Shown here in pieces: positions 6,815-16,700 of a stretch of DNA of 29,131 bases. Origin of the DNA: an uncultured Bacteroidales bacterium (lineage in GTDB: Bacteria; Bacteroidota; Bacteroidia; Bacteroidales; UBA932); NCBI GenBank assembly GCA_910585445.1, contig CAJUEK010000030.1:1-29131 (forward strand), given 5' to 3'. Every line of letters starts with the position of its first letter. Positions within the stretch are counted from its first letter, which is position 1. A program made the position numbers and the translations under genes. The notes below the pieces were generated by a model, which was given only the letters and a program-made list of their open reading frames with translations, was not told where the DNA came from and ran no database searches.

Positions 6815-9049
6815 CTATCTGACAGAGAACTGGACCGGCTCACCCGAAGCAGAGTCACCGGCAATCCAGAGCCTGAAATCTCCAGGTTCAACGGCATGTT
6901 CCATGTCGGCATTCCAGAACGCAAGTTCAGACACAGGCAGTTCAAATCTGACGGCACGCGACTCTCCAGGGGCAAGAGTCACCCTTTCGAAACGTCTGAG
7001 TTCCTTTACCGGACGCACCACGCTGCCAACAATATCCTGTACATAAAGCTGCACGACTTCCGTTGCAGTCACGTCCCCGGTATTCTCAAGCATGACAGAT
7101 GCACGCAGAATCCCGTCACGTTCCAGGGAAAGCGACTCCAGTTCCGGCTTTCCGTATGAGAAAGACGCATAAGAAAGCCCGTAGCCGAACGGGAAAAGCG
7201 GACCGTAACCAGTGTCGAGATAATATGACGTGCATCCGAGAGATGTCTGCCCTGCTCCGACAGGAATGTCGGCAAGAAGCGTCTCTGTGCCGTTGCACGG
7301 ACGTCCGGTATTGTTATGGTTATAATAGAACGGAGCCTGTCCGGCATCACGGAGCATTGTCATCGGAAGTTTTCCCGAAGGAGAGGCCTTTCCGCTTATC
7401 AGGTCAGCAAGCGCAGGCCCGCCCATAGTGCCCGGATGAAACGCATAGAGCATGGCATCGCAATTCGCAAGATCACGTTCTATGGTCAATGGTCTTCCGG
7501 CCATCACCACTGCCACAACAGGTTTCCCGCTTTCATGTACCGCCCTCAGAAGTTCGCTCTGGCTTCCCTGCAGGCAAAGGTCCGAGAGAGAATGCGCCTC
7601 GCCGGACAAGATTGCCTCCTCTCCGACAAACACAATTGCAGCATCGGCTTCGGCCGCAGCAGCCCGCACACGCGCGAAAGAAGATTTGTCCGTGTCACGG
7701 CTGTATTCCAGTCCAGGCTCCCATATTACGTCATACCGGTTCCTCAAAGCGGCAAGCGGAGTCACAGTATGCTCTTTCTGCCCGTCGAAAGCCCATGTGC
7801 CCATCTGCTCATATGGAGCATCTGCCAGAGGACCCGTCACAAGAACTGTCCTGGCATTGTCCAGAGGAAGGAGATTCCCTTCATTCTTAAGGAGCACCGC
7901 TGATTCAAGAGCGCACTGATATGCAGCCTCAAGATGCTCAGGAGCATAATCAGCCGCAGCTGAAGCCTCAACGTCAACATAAGGACTGTCGAACAGGCCC
8001 AGCTCAAACTTCAATTTCAGTATATTGCGCACTGCACGGTCTATATCATCCTCATTTACACGTCCCTCAGCGACAAGCTTCTCCATGTGAGATATGAAGC
8101 CGAAAGACATCATGTCCATATCTACACCGGCATTGAGAGCCTGCTCTGCTGAATGCTCTAAATCACGCGAGAAGCCGTGTGCAATCATCTCTCCGGCCGA
8201 ATTCCAGTCGGTCACGACCATTCCTTCCCAGCCCCACTCGTCACGCAGGATGTCCTTCAGAAGCCATCTGTTCCCGGTAGAAGGTACACCGTCTATCTCA
8301 TTGAAAGACGTCATCAGGGTAGCGGCTCCCGCATCCGCACATGCCTTGAACGGAGGCAGATACGTATTCCTCAGCGAACGTTCGGAAATCATTGTGGAAT
8401 TGTAGTCACGTCCACCCTCTGCAGCGCCATATCCGGCAAAATGCTTTATGCAAGCTGCAATTGAAGAACGGCTGCACAGGCTGTCCCCCTGATATCCGCG
8501 CACCATCGCCTCTCCCATCAGTGAAGCAAGATACGGGTCTTCTCCCGAGCCTTCAGCGACACGTCCCCATCTTGGGTCACGCGCAACGTCAAGCATCGGT
8601 GAGAATGTCCATCTGATGCCGCTTGCAGAAGCCTCAACGGCAGCCGCCCGCGCTCCCCTTTCTACAATGGCAGGGTCAAATGTGGCCGCCTGCCCCAAAG
8701 GTATCGGGAAGATGGTCCTGAAACCATGTATCACATCACGGGAAACAAGAATCGGAATGCCCAGACGACTTTGCTCAACAGCCGCTTTCTGGACTGCATT
8801 TATCTCCACCGGATCAACGCAATTCAATATCGAACCCACCTCGCCTTTGGCAGCCATGTCCATAAGCCCGTAGCCTCCCGAGACCTGGTTCATCTGCCCT
8901 ATCTTCTCACGCAGGGTCATCCTGGCAAGAAGTTCATCAGCCTTTCTCCCGGCATCAGCATCGCGGCCACCTGACGGGCCGGAGCATGAAACGGTGCAAA
9001 AAGCAGCTGCACAGCAGGCCAAAGCGATATTCCTCATATAATTCTTCAT
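6815..9049 (-). CDS. GH3 beta-glucosidase, lipoprotein (BglX-like)
   Basis: This 744-residue enzyme would remove terminal glucose from beta-linked oligosaccharides in the periplasm or at a membrane surface. The N-terminus is a lipoprotein signal ending in FCTVSC (C22). The GH3 N-domain carries the KHFAGYG substrate loop (K202, H203) and the predicted nucleophile Asp281 in VVTDWNS. The GH3 C-domain follows with FVGEEAILSGEAHS, and a fibronectin-III-like domain ends the protein (LENTGDVTATEVVQLYVQD). I chose the ATG at 9049, 8 bp after the GH16 stop and preceded by an AGGGG sequence; the longer frame to 9142 lies in the GH16 gene. It is the last gene of the beta-glucan PUL. Aryl or other beta-glycosides remain possible substrates. 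Confidence 0.93.
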   Translation of the reverse strand: MKNYMRNIALACCAAAFCTVSCSGPSGGRDADAGRKADELLARMTLREKIGQMNQVSGGYGLMDMAAKGEVGSILNCVDPVEINAVQKAAVEQSRLGIPILVSRDVIHGFRTIFPIPLGQAATFDPAIVERGARAAAVEASASGIRWTFSPMLDVARDPRWGRVAEGSGEDPYLASLMGEAMVRGYQGDSLCSRSSIAACIKHFAGYGAAEGGRDYNSTMISERSLRNTYLPPFKACADAGAATLMTSFNEIDGVPSTGNRWLLKDILRDEWGWEGMVVTDWNSAGEMIAHGFSRDLEHSAEQALNAGVDMDMMSFGFISHMEKLVAEGRVNEDDIDRAVRNILKLKFELGLFDSPYVDVEASAAADYAPEHLEAAYQCALESAVLLKNEGNLLPLDNARTVLVTGPLADAPYEQMGTWAFDGQKEHTVTPLAALRNRYDVIWEPGLEYSRDTDKSSFARVRAAAAEADAAIVFVGEEAILSGEAHSLSDLCLQGSQSELLRAVHESGKPVVAVVMAGRPLTIERDLANCDAMLYAFHPGTMGGPALADLISGKASPSGKLPMTMLRDAGQAPFYYNHNNTGRPCNGTETLLADIPVGAGQTSLGCTSYYLDTGYGPLFPFGYGLSYASFSYGKPELESLSLERDGILRASVMLENTGDVTATEVVQLYVQDIVGSVVRPVKELRRFERVTLAPGESRAVRFELPVSELAFWNADMEHAVEPGDFRLWIAGDSASGEPVQFSVR

Positions 9050-9057
9050 ATCCCCTA

Positions 9058-10194
9058 TCATTTTTTCTGGAACACGCGCACATAATCCACTTCCATCTCG
9101 GCAAAGCCGTCCTTGAGCGCAGTAACCTGGCCTATGTCCCATATTCCGGGGAAGTTTCCTCCCACGGCAAGGTTCAGCAAAATGAAATTCTCCTTGCGGA
9201 ACTCATTGTCACCGAAATCAACAATTTTCATCTCAAAATAAGGCTGCACATCCGGATAAGTCTCAAGGTCTATGTACATGCGGATATAATCCCTGTCCCA
9301 GATGCAGGTGAAAGTGTGGAACTTGCCGTCCTGGACAGAATAGCTGTTCGTAATGTCATGGGCGTAATACTGGTGGGCGGGCACTCCCCAATGGCAGGCA
9401 CCGTTCAGGAATTTCTCCTGTGTGCCGGCCTTGATGCCGTTTGCATGCCCCATCTCCAGGATGTCAGTCTCGCCGCAGTTTGGCCACGGATTGGTCCGGA
9501 TGTCATTTCCCATCATCCAGAACGCAGGCCACAGGCCGTTCGCGGTCTTGGGAAGCTTTATCGAAGCCACAACATATCCATAGAGGAACTTGACCTTGTC
9601 AAGAGTAATCAGGCGCGCGGAAGTCACAGGAGCACCCTTGTAGTTCTCCCGCCTTGCGGTTATGACCAATTTGCCGTCCCTCACGTCCACATTCTCCGTC
9701 CTGTCAGTATAATACTGAAGCTCGGCATTTCCCCAGCCGCCGGCTCCTGTCTCTGCAGTCCAATTGTCAGCATTGAGTGTCTTTCCGTCAAATTCATCGC
9801 TCCATATCAGTTTGTATCCCTCTGGAACAAACATCTGCGGGCCGTCACTGCTTGGAGTCTGGGTAATCTTCAGCTCTTTACGGGAATTTCCGTAGCGGAA
9901 TGTGACAATTCCGGTCCTCTCCTCAGCAGACATGTTCTTGCTGACCTTGACCTTTACGGACGTCTCTCCGGCAATTCCCCCGCCCGGAAAAATGGTGCAC
10001 CACGAGGCATCTCCCACGGAAGCGCCCCATTCGCAGTCTGAATTGACTTCAATCACAGCCTCTCCCTCCTCATAACCGAGCACAAGCTCAGAAGGAGACA
10101 CGGTAAGTGAACCTTCAGCGGCCGGGACATCTTCCGGGGCCGAACATGCGCAGCACAGCAATACTGCTGCAGATATAATAGAAAACATTCTCAT
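9058..10194 (-). CDS. GH16 endo-beta-glucanase (laminarinase type) with BACON domain, lipoprotein
   Basis: The 378-residue enzyme would cut internal beta-1,3 or mixed beta-1,3/1,4-glucan bonds at the cell surface. It has a lipoprotein signal (lipidated Cys probably C17), a BACON domain at about 28-112 (LTVSPSELVLGYEEGEAVIEV, ending in RKELKITQ), and a GH16 domain at about 122-378 starting YKLIWSDEF. The catalytic motif is ETDILE, with E242 as nucleophile, D244 and E247 as acid/base, the beta-bulge form found in laminarinases. The neighbouring GH3 enzyme would finish the products. It is separated from the upstream glycan-binding gene by a hairpin that may lower its expression relative to susCD. 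The exact glucan is inferred, not shown. Confidence 0.93.
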   Translation of the reverse strand: MRMFSIISAAVLLCCACSAPEDVPAAEGSLTVSPSELVLGYEEGEAVIEVNSDCEWGASVGDASWCTIFPGGGIAGETSVKVKVSKNMSAEERTGIVTFRYGNSRKELKITQTPSSDGPQMFVPEGYKLIWSDEFDGKTLNADNWTAETGAGGWGNAELQYYTDRTENVDVRDGKLVITARRENYKGAPVTSARLITLDKVKFLYGYVVASIKLPKTANGLWPAFWMMGNDIRTNPWPNCGETDILEMGHANGIKAGTQEKFLNGACHWGVPAHQYYAHDITNSYSVQDGKFHTFTCIWDRDYIRMYIDLETYPDVQPYFEMKIVDFGDNEFRKENFILLNLAVGGNFPGIWDIGQVTALKDGFAEMEVDYVRVFQKK

Positions 10195-10213
10195 CAGTTT
10201 GACTATATAATCA

Positions 10214-10244
10214 GGACCGGGCTTTCCATACAGGTGCCCGGTCC
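10214..10244 (-). promoter_or_regulatory. Intercistronic hairpin in the PUL operon
   Basis: A perfect 9-bp GC-rich stem (10214-10222 with 10236-10244, GGACCGGGC / GCCCGGTCC) with a 13-nt loop sits in the 64-bp gap between the glycan-binding gene and GH16. No T run follows on the minus strand, so it looks like an attenuator or mRNA-stability element rather than a full terminator. Confidence 0.55.
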
Positions 10245-10258
10245 GTTCTCACATACCG

Positions 10259-12178
10259 TTATTCCTGGTGTTCCTGGAAAATTATGTCCTTTATCGTTAT
10301 CTCCGTTCCGGCCGCATTTCCTCCGAAGTCGAAGAAAAGATTGATTTTGTCCATGTCGATTCCGTCCATTGACGGCACTTTATAGACATAGTCCTCATAT
10401 GCGGACAAGCGGTGCTTGTCAGCAAAATAGAACGTGTTGTCATCACCCTCAAGGACAAGCTTTACCGTCACGCCCGGATGGTCGGAGGAAGAGTTGAGCA
10501 CACAGTAGAAATCATATTTCTTGTCTGCGCTCGAGCTCATGTCAGTCTTGAAAGCCATCTGAGCCTGCCACTGCTCCGCTGTAGCCTCCGGCAGAACCAC
10601 GGTATATGAATTGCCGTCCTGCTTCAGTTCTGGATTATCAATCTGTGTCCATCCCGGAGCATAGAACCAGACCATATCAAGCACATTCATGGACAGCCAC
10701 ATATTGGCAGGAGACTGCGGGTCATAAATGGTAGGGTCATCCGGAACAGGAGGCACCTCGCCTTTGCTCTCACGGAAGATTATGTCTTTCACGACAACCG
10801 TCGAGCCGCCCTGTCCGCCTCCGAAATCAAATACAAGCTTGAGATTCTCGCTGTCAACTCCTTCAGCGGCAATAATCTTAACCTCAAAATCCTCATAGGC
10901 CTTGAGCGCATAGCGTTTATCAATGATTATCGCAGCATCGTCAGTCATGTCGCAGAGCTTAATCGTCACTCCGGCATGGTCGGCAGTAGCGCTGAGAACA
11001 CAATAAAAGTCATATATTTTCTCCGAGCTTGAAGCTATCCCTGTGTTCTGGAAGAAGAACTGGCCCTGCCACTGCTGGCCGCCGATTCCTTCCGGAAGCA
11101 GGAACTCATGGTGATTGCCGTCTGAAGTGACAGTGCACGGGGCTATCTCTCCCCAATCATTGTCAGCAAACCAGAAATGGTGGTCATCCGTAACGGCACC
11201 AAGCCACAGATTGTCAGGAGAGTTCGGGTCAAATACCGGCCCGACAGGATCATCCGGTTTCACGCTTCCCTCAACAACGAACTGATATTTCCATGCGATT
11301 CCTCCGCCTCCGTTCTCAGTAGGGGCATCCATAACGAAAGTCACCTGCTTTGCGGTCTGTTCCTTTACGAGGTAGCGCGGATTGTTCAATGCGGTCATAT
11401 GAGGGATATAGGAAAGATTCCTGCCCTCAGGAAGCACGAGATACACTTCCTCCACACCGGCGTCATTCCAATTATTCTCAAAAGAATATGTGTCAGTGAA
11501 CTCTTCCGCAGGAACCTGATAGTCATCGGAACCTTCCTTGTATTCAGGCTTGTAGCCCGAGCCTGCATTCACGAAAACTGTTCCTCCCTCGCCCGGATTC
11601 CATGTGAAATTACCGTCGGCGCTGAAAGTAAGCCTGTCGTCATACAATCCCAGCCCGTCCTTGTCACCGGCATTGGCGGAATACCACTGGGTCGGGTCAG
11701 AGGCATTGGGACCGCAGCCGAAATGCCCGTCAACCGTGCTGTTCCACTCCCATGTCTTTGACTGCGAACCGGAAAGCATGGTGATGTATTTTGAAGGGTC
11801 GAACGGATTGCGCCAAGTGTTTTCAAGAGTGAACGAAACCACACGCGACCCGACGGAAACGCCATGGGCGTTATATGCCTTGACCTCAACGGAATGCTCT
11901 CCGGCATCACGGAAGCGAAGCATCGTGCCGCTGCCCGTATAGGCGTACTTCTTCTTTCCTGAAGCGTCCGCATCGTCGCCTACAATCCACATAGGCACCA
12001 TCTCCTTGTTCTCAAGAGTAAAGGTGACATAATTGGTCTCCTGGTCCACATCAACCTTGACCTTGAAGTCAGCGGCCTGAGGGACCTTGGCAGAGTCTAT
12101 CTCAAGGTATTTCTGTGTACATCCGCACGCAAGGAGGGCCACAGCCAGAAACACCGGAATATTTTTAAATGCTCTCAT
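10259..12178 (-). CDS. Surface glycan-binding lipoprotein (SusE/SGBP position) with tandem binding-like repeats
   Basis: This 639-residue lipoprotein (LLACGC, C18 or C20) sits directly after susD, where PULs encode the outer-membrane surface glycan-binding protein. Residues about 35-120 look like a PKD/Ig-type domain. About 121-305 form a middle beta-rich domain with many aromatic residues. Two tandem repeats follow at about 317-470 and 486-636. Both share DPxSPxNxWL, QWQxQ, SSSxKxYDFYCVL, DHxGVTxKL, AYEDF/Y, FDFGG and KDIIFxE, and look like beta-sandwich carbohydrate-binding domains of the CBM4/CBM22 kind. No catalytic motif is seen. It would hold beta-glucan chains for the GH16 enzyme and SusCD. 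The repeat assignment is by pattern only, so the fold class is uncertain. Confidence 0.85.
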   Translation of the reverse strand: MRAFKNIPVFLAVALLACGCTQKYLEIDSAKVPQAADFKVKVDVDQETNYVTFTLENKEMVPMWIVGDDADASGKKKYAYTGSGTMLRFRDAGEHSVEVKAYNAHGVSVGSRVVSFTLENTWRNPFDPSKYITMLSGSQSKTWEWNSTVDGHFGCGPNASDPTQWYSANAGDKDGLGLYDDRLTFSADGNFTWNPGEGGTVFVNAGSGYKPEYKEGSDDYQVPAEEFTDTYSFENNWNDAGVEEVYLVLPEGRNLSYIPHMTALNNPRYLVKEQTAKQVTFVMDAPTENGGGGIAWKYQFVVEGSVKPDDPVGPVFDPNSPDNLWLGAVTDDHHFWFADNDWGEIAPCTVTSDGNHHEFLLPEGIGGQQWQGQFFFQNTGIASSSEKIYDFYCVLSATADHAGVTIKLCDMTDDAAIIIDKRYALKAYEDFEVKIIAAEGVDSENLKLVFDFGGGQGGSTVVVKDIIFRESKGEVPPVPDDPTIYDPQSPANMWLSMNVLDMVWFYAPGWTQIDNPELKQDGNSYTVVLPEATAEQWQAQMAFKTDMSSSADKKYDFYCVLNSSSDHPGVTVKLVLEGDDNTFYFADKHRLSAYEDYVYKVPSMDGIDMDKINLFFDFGGNAAGTEITIKDIIFQEHQE

Positions 12179-12219
12179 GATTGTTCTTCTTATTCAAGAA
12201 ACCGTCAAAGGCTTCCCAA

Positions 12220-13743
12220 TTAATAATTATTCTGGGTGAGTGTCCCCTGTGCCGCATCTATCTCGCTCTGAGGTATCGGAAGCCATTTCTTGCTCTCGGA
12301 CCATGACGCAGTGCGGTATGCCCCCTTGTCTGCGGCAGGAGTTAGCACGCGTGAGGCCAGCCCTGAACGGACAAGGTCCCAGTAGCGCTTTCCCTCTCCC
12401 ATAAGCTCGACATGGCGCTCCTGAAGGATGTTGTCAAGATTCGCGGACACAGAACCGAGTCCGGCGCGTGAACGCACCTGGTCGAGATATCCCTGTGCAG
12501 TGCCTTTTCCTGAGCATCCATGGACAGCGATAAGTTCCGCTGCATTGAGGAGCGTCTCGGCAAAACGGTAAAGGCGGACATTATTGTTGTAATTCATGAC
12601 AGCATCCGCAATCTGGCCGCTGTTGCCGTCAAGGCGCGGAAGAGTCTTTGCGAGGAAATTGCCGGTGTCCTGATAACGGGCATCGTATGTAGCTCCCTCG
12701 TCAGCAGGCCTGTAAACGGTGACTGCCTTGCGGAGGTCGCCCTCCTCGAACGCGTCTGCGGCAGCCTGTGTCATCGGGAAGAAGCCCCAGCCCTCACCTC
12801 CGAACTTCGAGCTTCCGGAAATCTTAGGGATTCCGCAAAGAGTCGGGATTATGCTTCCTCCGGCCACAAGCGGAGCGCTCCATGAACGGTACGCCCCGTC
12901 ACTGAAATAGTTTATTTCGAAAATGGACTCCTTGCTCCATTCTCCGGCAGGCTCCCACATCTGCGCAAGCCCTGCGGCATCGACAAGGCCATACTGTCCT
13001 CCTGTTATGATTTCCTCCATATAGTCGAGGGCTTTCTGCATCCTGTCCTTGTCATTCTGATACATGACTATCTCGGCATAGAGCATGGCTGCAGCGGCAT
13101 ATGTGACACGTCCCACATCAGCAGTGCGTTTCATAGGAAGAGCCTTCGAATCTATCGCAGCCTCAAGCGAAGCCACCATAGAGGCATAAACCTCATCAGC
13201 CGGAGACTGGTCACAGAGATAAGGGTCCTCGAGGTTGACCTCATAATAAGGGATGTTGCCCCACAGCTTCCACATCTGTGTATAGTACCATGTACGTAGC
13301 ACCGCGGCCTCCGCAAGAAATTCTGCTTTTCTCTCGGAGGAGATGTTCTTAACGCCCGGCATGTACTTGGCCACGCAGTTTGCCCTGTTGACTCCGGAGT
13401 AGCAGATTCCCCACACGCTTGTAGGCACATTTGTAGGGTCGGCCGCGTAATTGAACATGAGGTGGAAGTGACGGTTGTCGCTCTCATTCGCGCCGCCAGG
13501 ATAAATGTCATCCGCCATTACCTCATATATCAAAGGTATCGGATTGTACATGTCCAGCCCCCAGTCAAACCACTGGAGAGGGTCATAGGCAGCTATAAGC
13601 GCCTCATATATGCGGGCTTCGGAATTATAATATTCGTCAATGTATATCTTGTCATGCGACTGCACCGCAAGCCATTTCTCACCGCAAGAGCTCAGCAGCA
13701 TTGACAGCAGCACCGCTGCAAAAATGTAATATATCTTTTTCAT
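12220..13743 (-). CDS. SusD/RagB-family nutrient-binding outer-membrane lipoprotein
   Basis: The 507-residue protein caps the SusC barrel and binds oligosaccharides for import. The lipoprotein signal ends in LLSSC (C20). The family look is clear: an N-terminal helical TPR-like half (YYNSEARIYEALIAAYDPL), the ligand-binding insert in the middle, and the C-terminal signature LLNAAELIA, QVRSRAGL, ILQERHVELMGEGKRYWDLVRSG. It begins 20 bp after the SusC stop and is surely co-transcribed with it. The substrate is inferred from the neighbouring GH16 and GH3 enzymes. Confidence 0.96.
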   Translation of the reverse strand: MKKIYYIFAAVLLSMLLSSCGEKWLAVQSHDKIYIDEYYNSEARIYEALIAAYDPLQWFDWGLDMYNPIPLIYEVMADDIYPGGANESDNRHFHLMFNYAADPTNVPTSVWGICYSGVNRANCVAKYMPGVKNISSERKAEFLAEAAVLRTWYYTQMWKLWGNIPYYEVNLEDPYLCDQSPADEVYASMVASLEAAIDSKALPMKRTADVGRVTYAAAAMLYAEIVMYQNDKDRMQKALDYMEEIITGGQYGLVDAAGLAQMWEPAGEWSKESIFEINYFSDGAYRSWSAPLVAGGSIIPTLCGIPKISGSSKFGGEGWGFFPMTQAAADAFEEGDLRKAVTVYRPADEGATYDARYQDTGNFLAKTLPRLDGNSGQIADAVMNYNNNVRLYRFAETLLNAAELIAVHGCSGKGTAQGYLDQVRSRAGLGSVSANLDNILQERHVELMGEGKRYWDLVRSGLASRVLTPAADKGAYRTASWSESKKWLPIPQSEIDAAQGTLTQNNY

Positions 13744-13763
13744 CGTTTATCTCTTTTGGGTAA

Positions 13764-16700
13764 TCAGAAAGTGATGTTGGCTCCGAATTGGAATGTGCGC
13801 GCCTGAGGATAGATTCCCCTATCGACATAGTCCGCGATTTCAGGGTCGAAACCGTCATACTTTGTCAGAGTGAGCAGATTCTCGGCAGCCACATAGAAAC
13901 GGAGCTTCTTGACGAAAATCCTGCTGGTCCACTTTGACGGAAGAGTATATCCGAGAGTGATGTTTTTCAGACGGACATAGCTTGCGTCCTTGATGTAGAG
14001 GTCGGAAACCCTCCAGTTCAGGTTAGGGTCAGTAATCGTGAAACGCGGAAGTTTGTCAGTAGAACCCTCTCCTGTCCAGCGTCCGAGCATCCACTTAGGC
14101 TGGTTTGCAGAAGAAATGTCCGTGCGGCGTGTTCCGTCGAAAACACTGTTCCCGGCAACTCCCTGCCATACCATCGAGAAGTCAAGCCCTTTCCAGTCAA
14201 TGGAAGCATTGAAACCGTATGTCCAGTCAGGAGTACATTTTCCGAGCATCCTGCGGTCATCGGCATCAATGTCCCCGTTGCCGTTGTTGTCCTTGAAGCG
14301 GACGTCACCCGGAACCGCGTTAGGCTGGATCATTTTCGTATTGCCGTTTTCATCGGTATAGGTGTATGAGCGTACCTCGTCCCAGTTCTGGAAGATTCCG
14401 TCAGTCTGGTAGCCGTAGAAATAAGGGAAAGGCATTCCGTTCTCACCGCGTATGATGACGCCGGCAGTGGAGAATGAAGCCCTGTCAAGGATGCCGGACT
14501 CGTTTCCTGCAGATATGAGGGTGTTCTTCATCCATGTAGCGTTGGCTCCCACCATGAGGTGGAAATCGCCTATAGTATAGCGGTAGTTGACATCAAGCTC
14601 GACTCCGGTATTGGACATGCGTCCTGCATTTCCCCAAGGCTTTGCCTCACCGAGATACGAAGGCACAGGCTTCTGGATGAGCATGCCCTCAGTAACCTTG
14701 CGGAACCAGTCAGCAGTGAACTGGAGCGAGTTGCCGAAGAACCCGAAATCAAGTCCGACGTCCGTCTGGTTGCTCTTTTCCCATTTGAGGTTAGGGTTCG
14801 GGGTAATCTGGGTCTTTACTCCGTTGATTATTTCCTCACTTGATGTAGCGCCGCTTCCGAGCACATAATTGTTTCCTGAAGAGGTGAGAGCTGCGAAAGC
14901 GAAGTCACCGAGGCTCCTGTCGTTTCCGTTCTGTCCCCATGAGGCACGGAGCTTCAGATTGGAAAGCCACTGTGCCCTGCCTTCCATGAAAGGCTCATTC
15001 TTGATGTTCCATGCTACTGAGGCAGAAGGGAATATCGCGAAGCGGTTGTTGGCTCCGAAACGCGAAGAACCGTCACGGCGTACCGTTGCCTGCACCATAT
15101 ATCGGTTGCCGAAGTCATATGACACGCGGGCAAAAAGAGAAGACAGGCGATAGTCGGCGTAAAGGTAGCCGGAGCCGTCATTGTCTTTGCGCGTGCTTGT
15201 CGCGAAGTTCAGGTTGGCCTTTGAAGGGTCTTCTTCCGTAAGGTACATCCTGGATGCTGAAATCGACCTTCCGCTTGAGGCATATGCAGTCTGGCCGGCC
15301 ATTACTGTGAGGTTATGTTTTTCTGCGAAAACCTTGTGGTATGTCAGCACGTTCTCAACCTGCCATATGAATCCGCGGTTCATCGTGCCGTGGACGGAAG
15401 AATAGCCCTGGCTGCGGTTCGAGTTCAGATAATAGTTCGGAGTCCATCCGTCAGTACCTCCGAAAGACAGGTCCACATTCACCGAAGAGCGGAAAGTAAG
15501 CCCGTCATAAATCTGGAACTCCAGCTCCCCGCCGGCCACCAGGCGGTCATAATTGTTCTTGTCACCAGGCAGCGAGAGGTCAGCCAGAGGGTTCACCATC
15601 TCATTATATGCGGCTCCAGGGATTGTGAACAGCCTTCCGTTCTTGTCGCGCAGGAGGTTGAAGTCGCTCCAGTTCGGGTTAACAAGCTCTCCGGTGTCTG
15701 GGTCAACCTCATGTGCAGGAGGGTTCTTGGAATACATGTCTATCACGGCCTGCTCGTCCGCAGAATCAACATATACGCCGAGAATCGGGGAGAGGGTTAT
15801 CGCCGAGCCGAGAGGAGAACCGAACTCGGAGTTGGTCGAGATTCCCTTTGTGAATGTGCGGGAATAGGAAGCATTGACGCTGATTCCCATCTTGTTGAGC
15901 CATGAGCGGTCCTTGGTATTGTCAAAAATCGAGTACCTGTCATTGACGCGCACCGTGAAACGGTCATAGTTCGAGCGGTCATAGTTTCCGCCGATGATAC
16001 CTTCCTGGGAGTACCAGCTTGCTGAAACGAAATACTGGTTCTTTCCGCTTGTTCCACTGATTGAGAGCTGATGCGACTGCTGCGGGGCGTTGCGGTTGAA
16101 CAGCTCGCTCTGCCAGTCCGTGCCTTTTCCGAATGAATAAGGGTCCGCATATACAGGAGCATTCCCGTCATTGATTGCAGCCTCGTTCATCAGGACCGCA
16201 TATTCAGTGGCGTTCAGGACTTCCCTCTTGCGCCAAGGATTGGACAGGCCGTACTGGAAATCATAGCTTACCGACACCTTGTCCTTCGAGCCTTTCTTTG
16301 TGGTCACGAGGATTACTCCGTTGGCTCCGCGCGTTCCATAGACCGCACATGAGGCAGCGTCCTTGAGGATGTCAAGACGTTCAATGTCACTCGGGGCAAG
16401 ATAGTCGATATTGTCAACCGGCATGCCGTCAACCACATAGATAGGGTTAGTGTCATTGATTGAGCCGAGGCCTCGGATGCTTATCTTGGAACCTGCTCCA
16501 GGCTGGCCGGACGCGGAAGTAACGTTCACTCCTGGAGTAAGACCCTTGAGGGCGTCATCCACGCGCACTGCGCTCACCTTGTCGAGCATCTCGCTTCCGA
16601 CGGTAGAGATTGCGGCCGAAACGACAGCTTTCTTCTGCGTTCCATAACCGATTACCACCACGTCATTGAGCTGAAGGTCACTTTTCATGACAATGTCAAT

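Noticed and set aside
8986..10041. Plus-strand frame of 351 codons over the GH3/GH16 genes
   Set aside because: It is antisense to two clear enzyme genes with catalytic motifs and has no recognisable domain.
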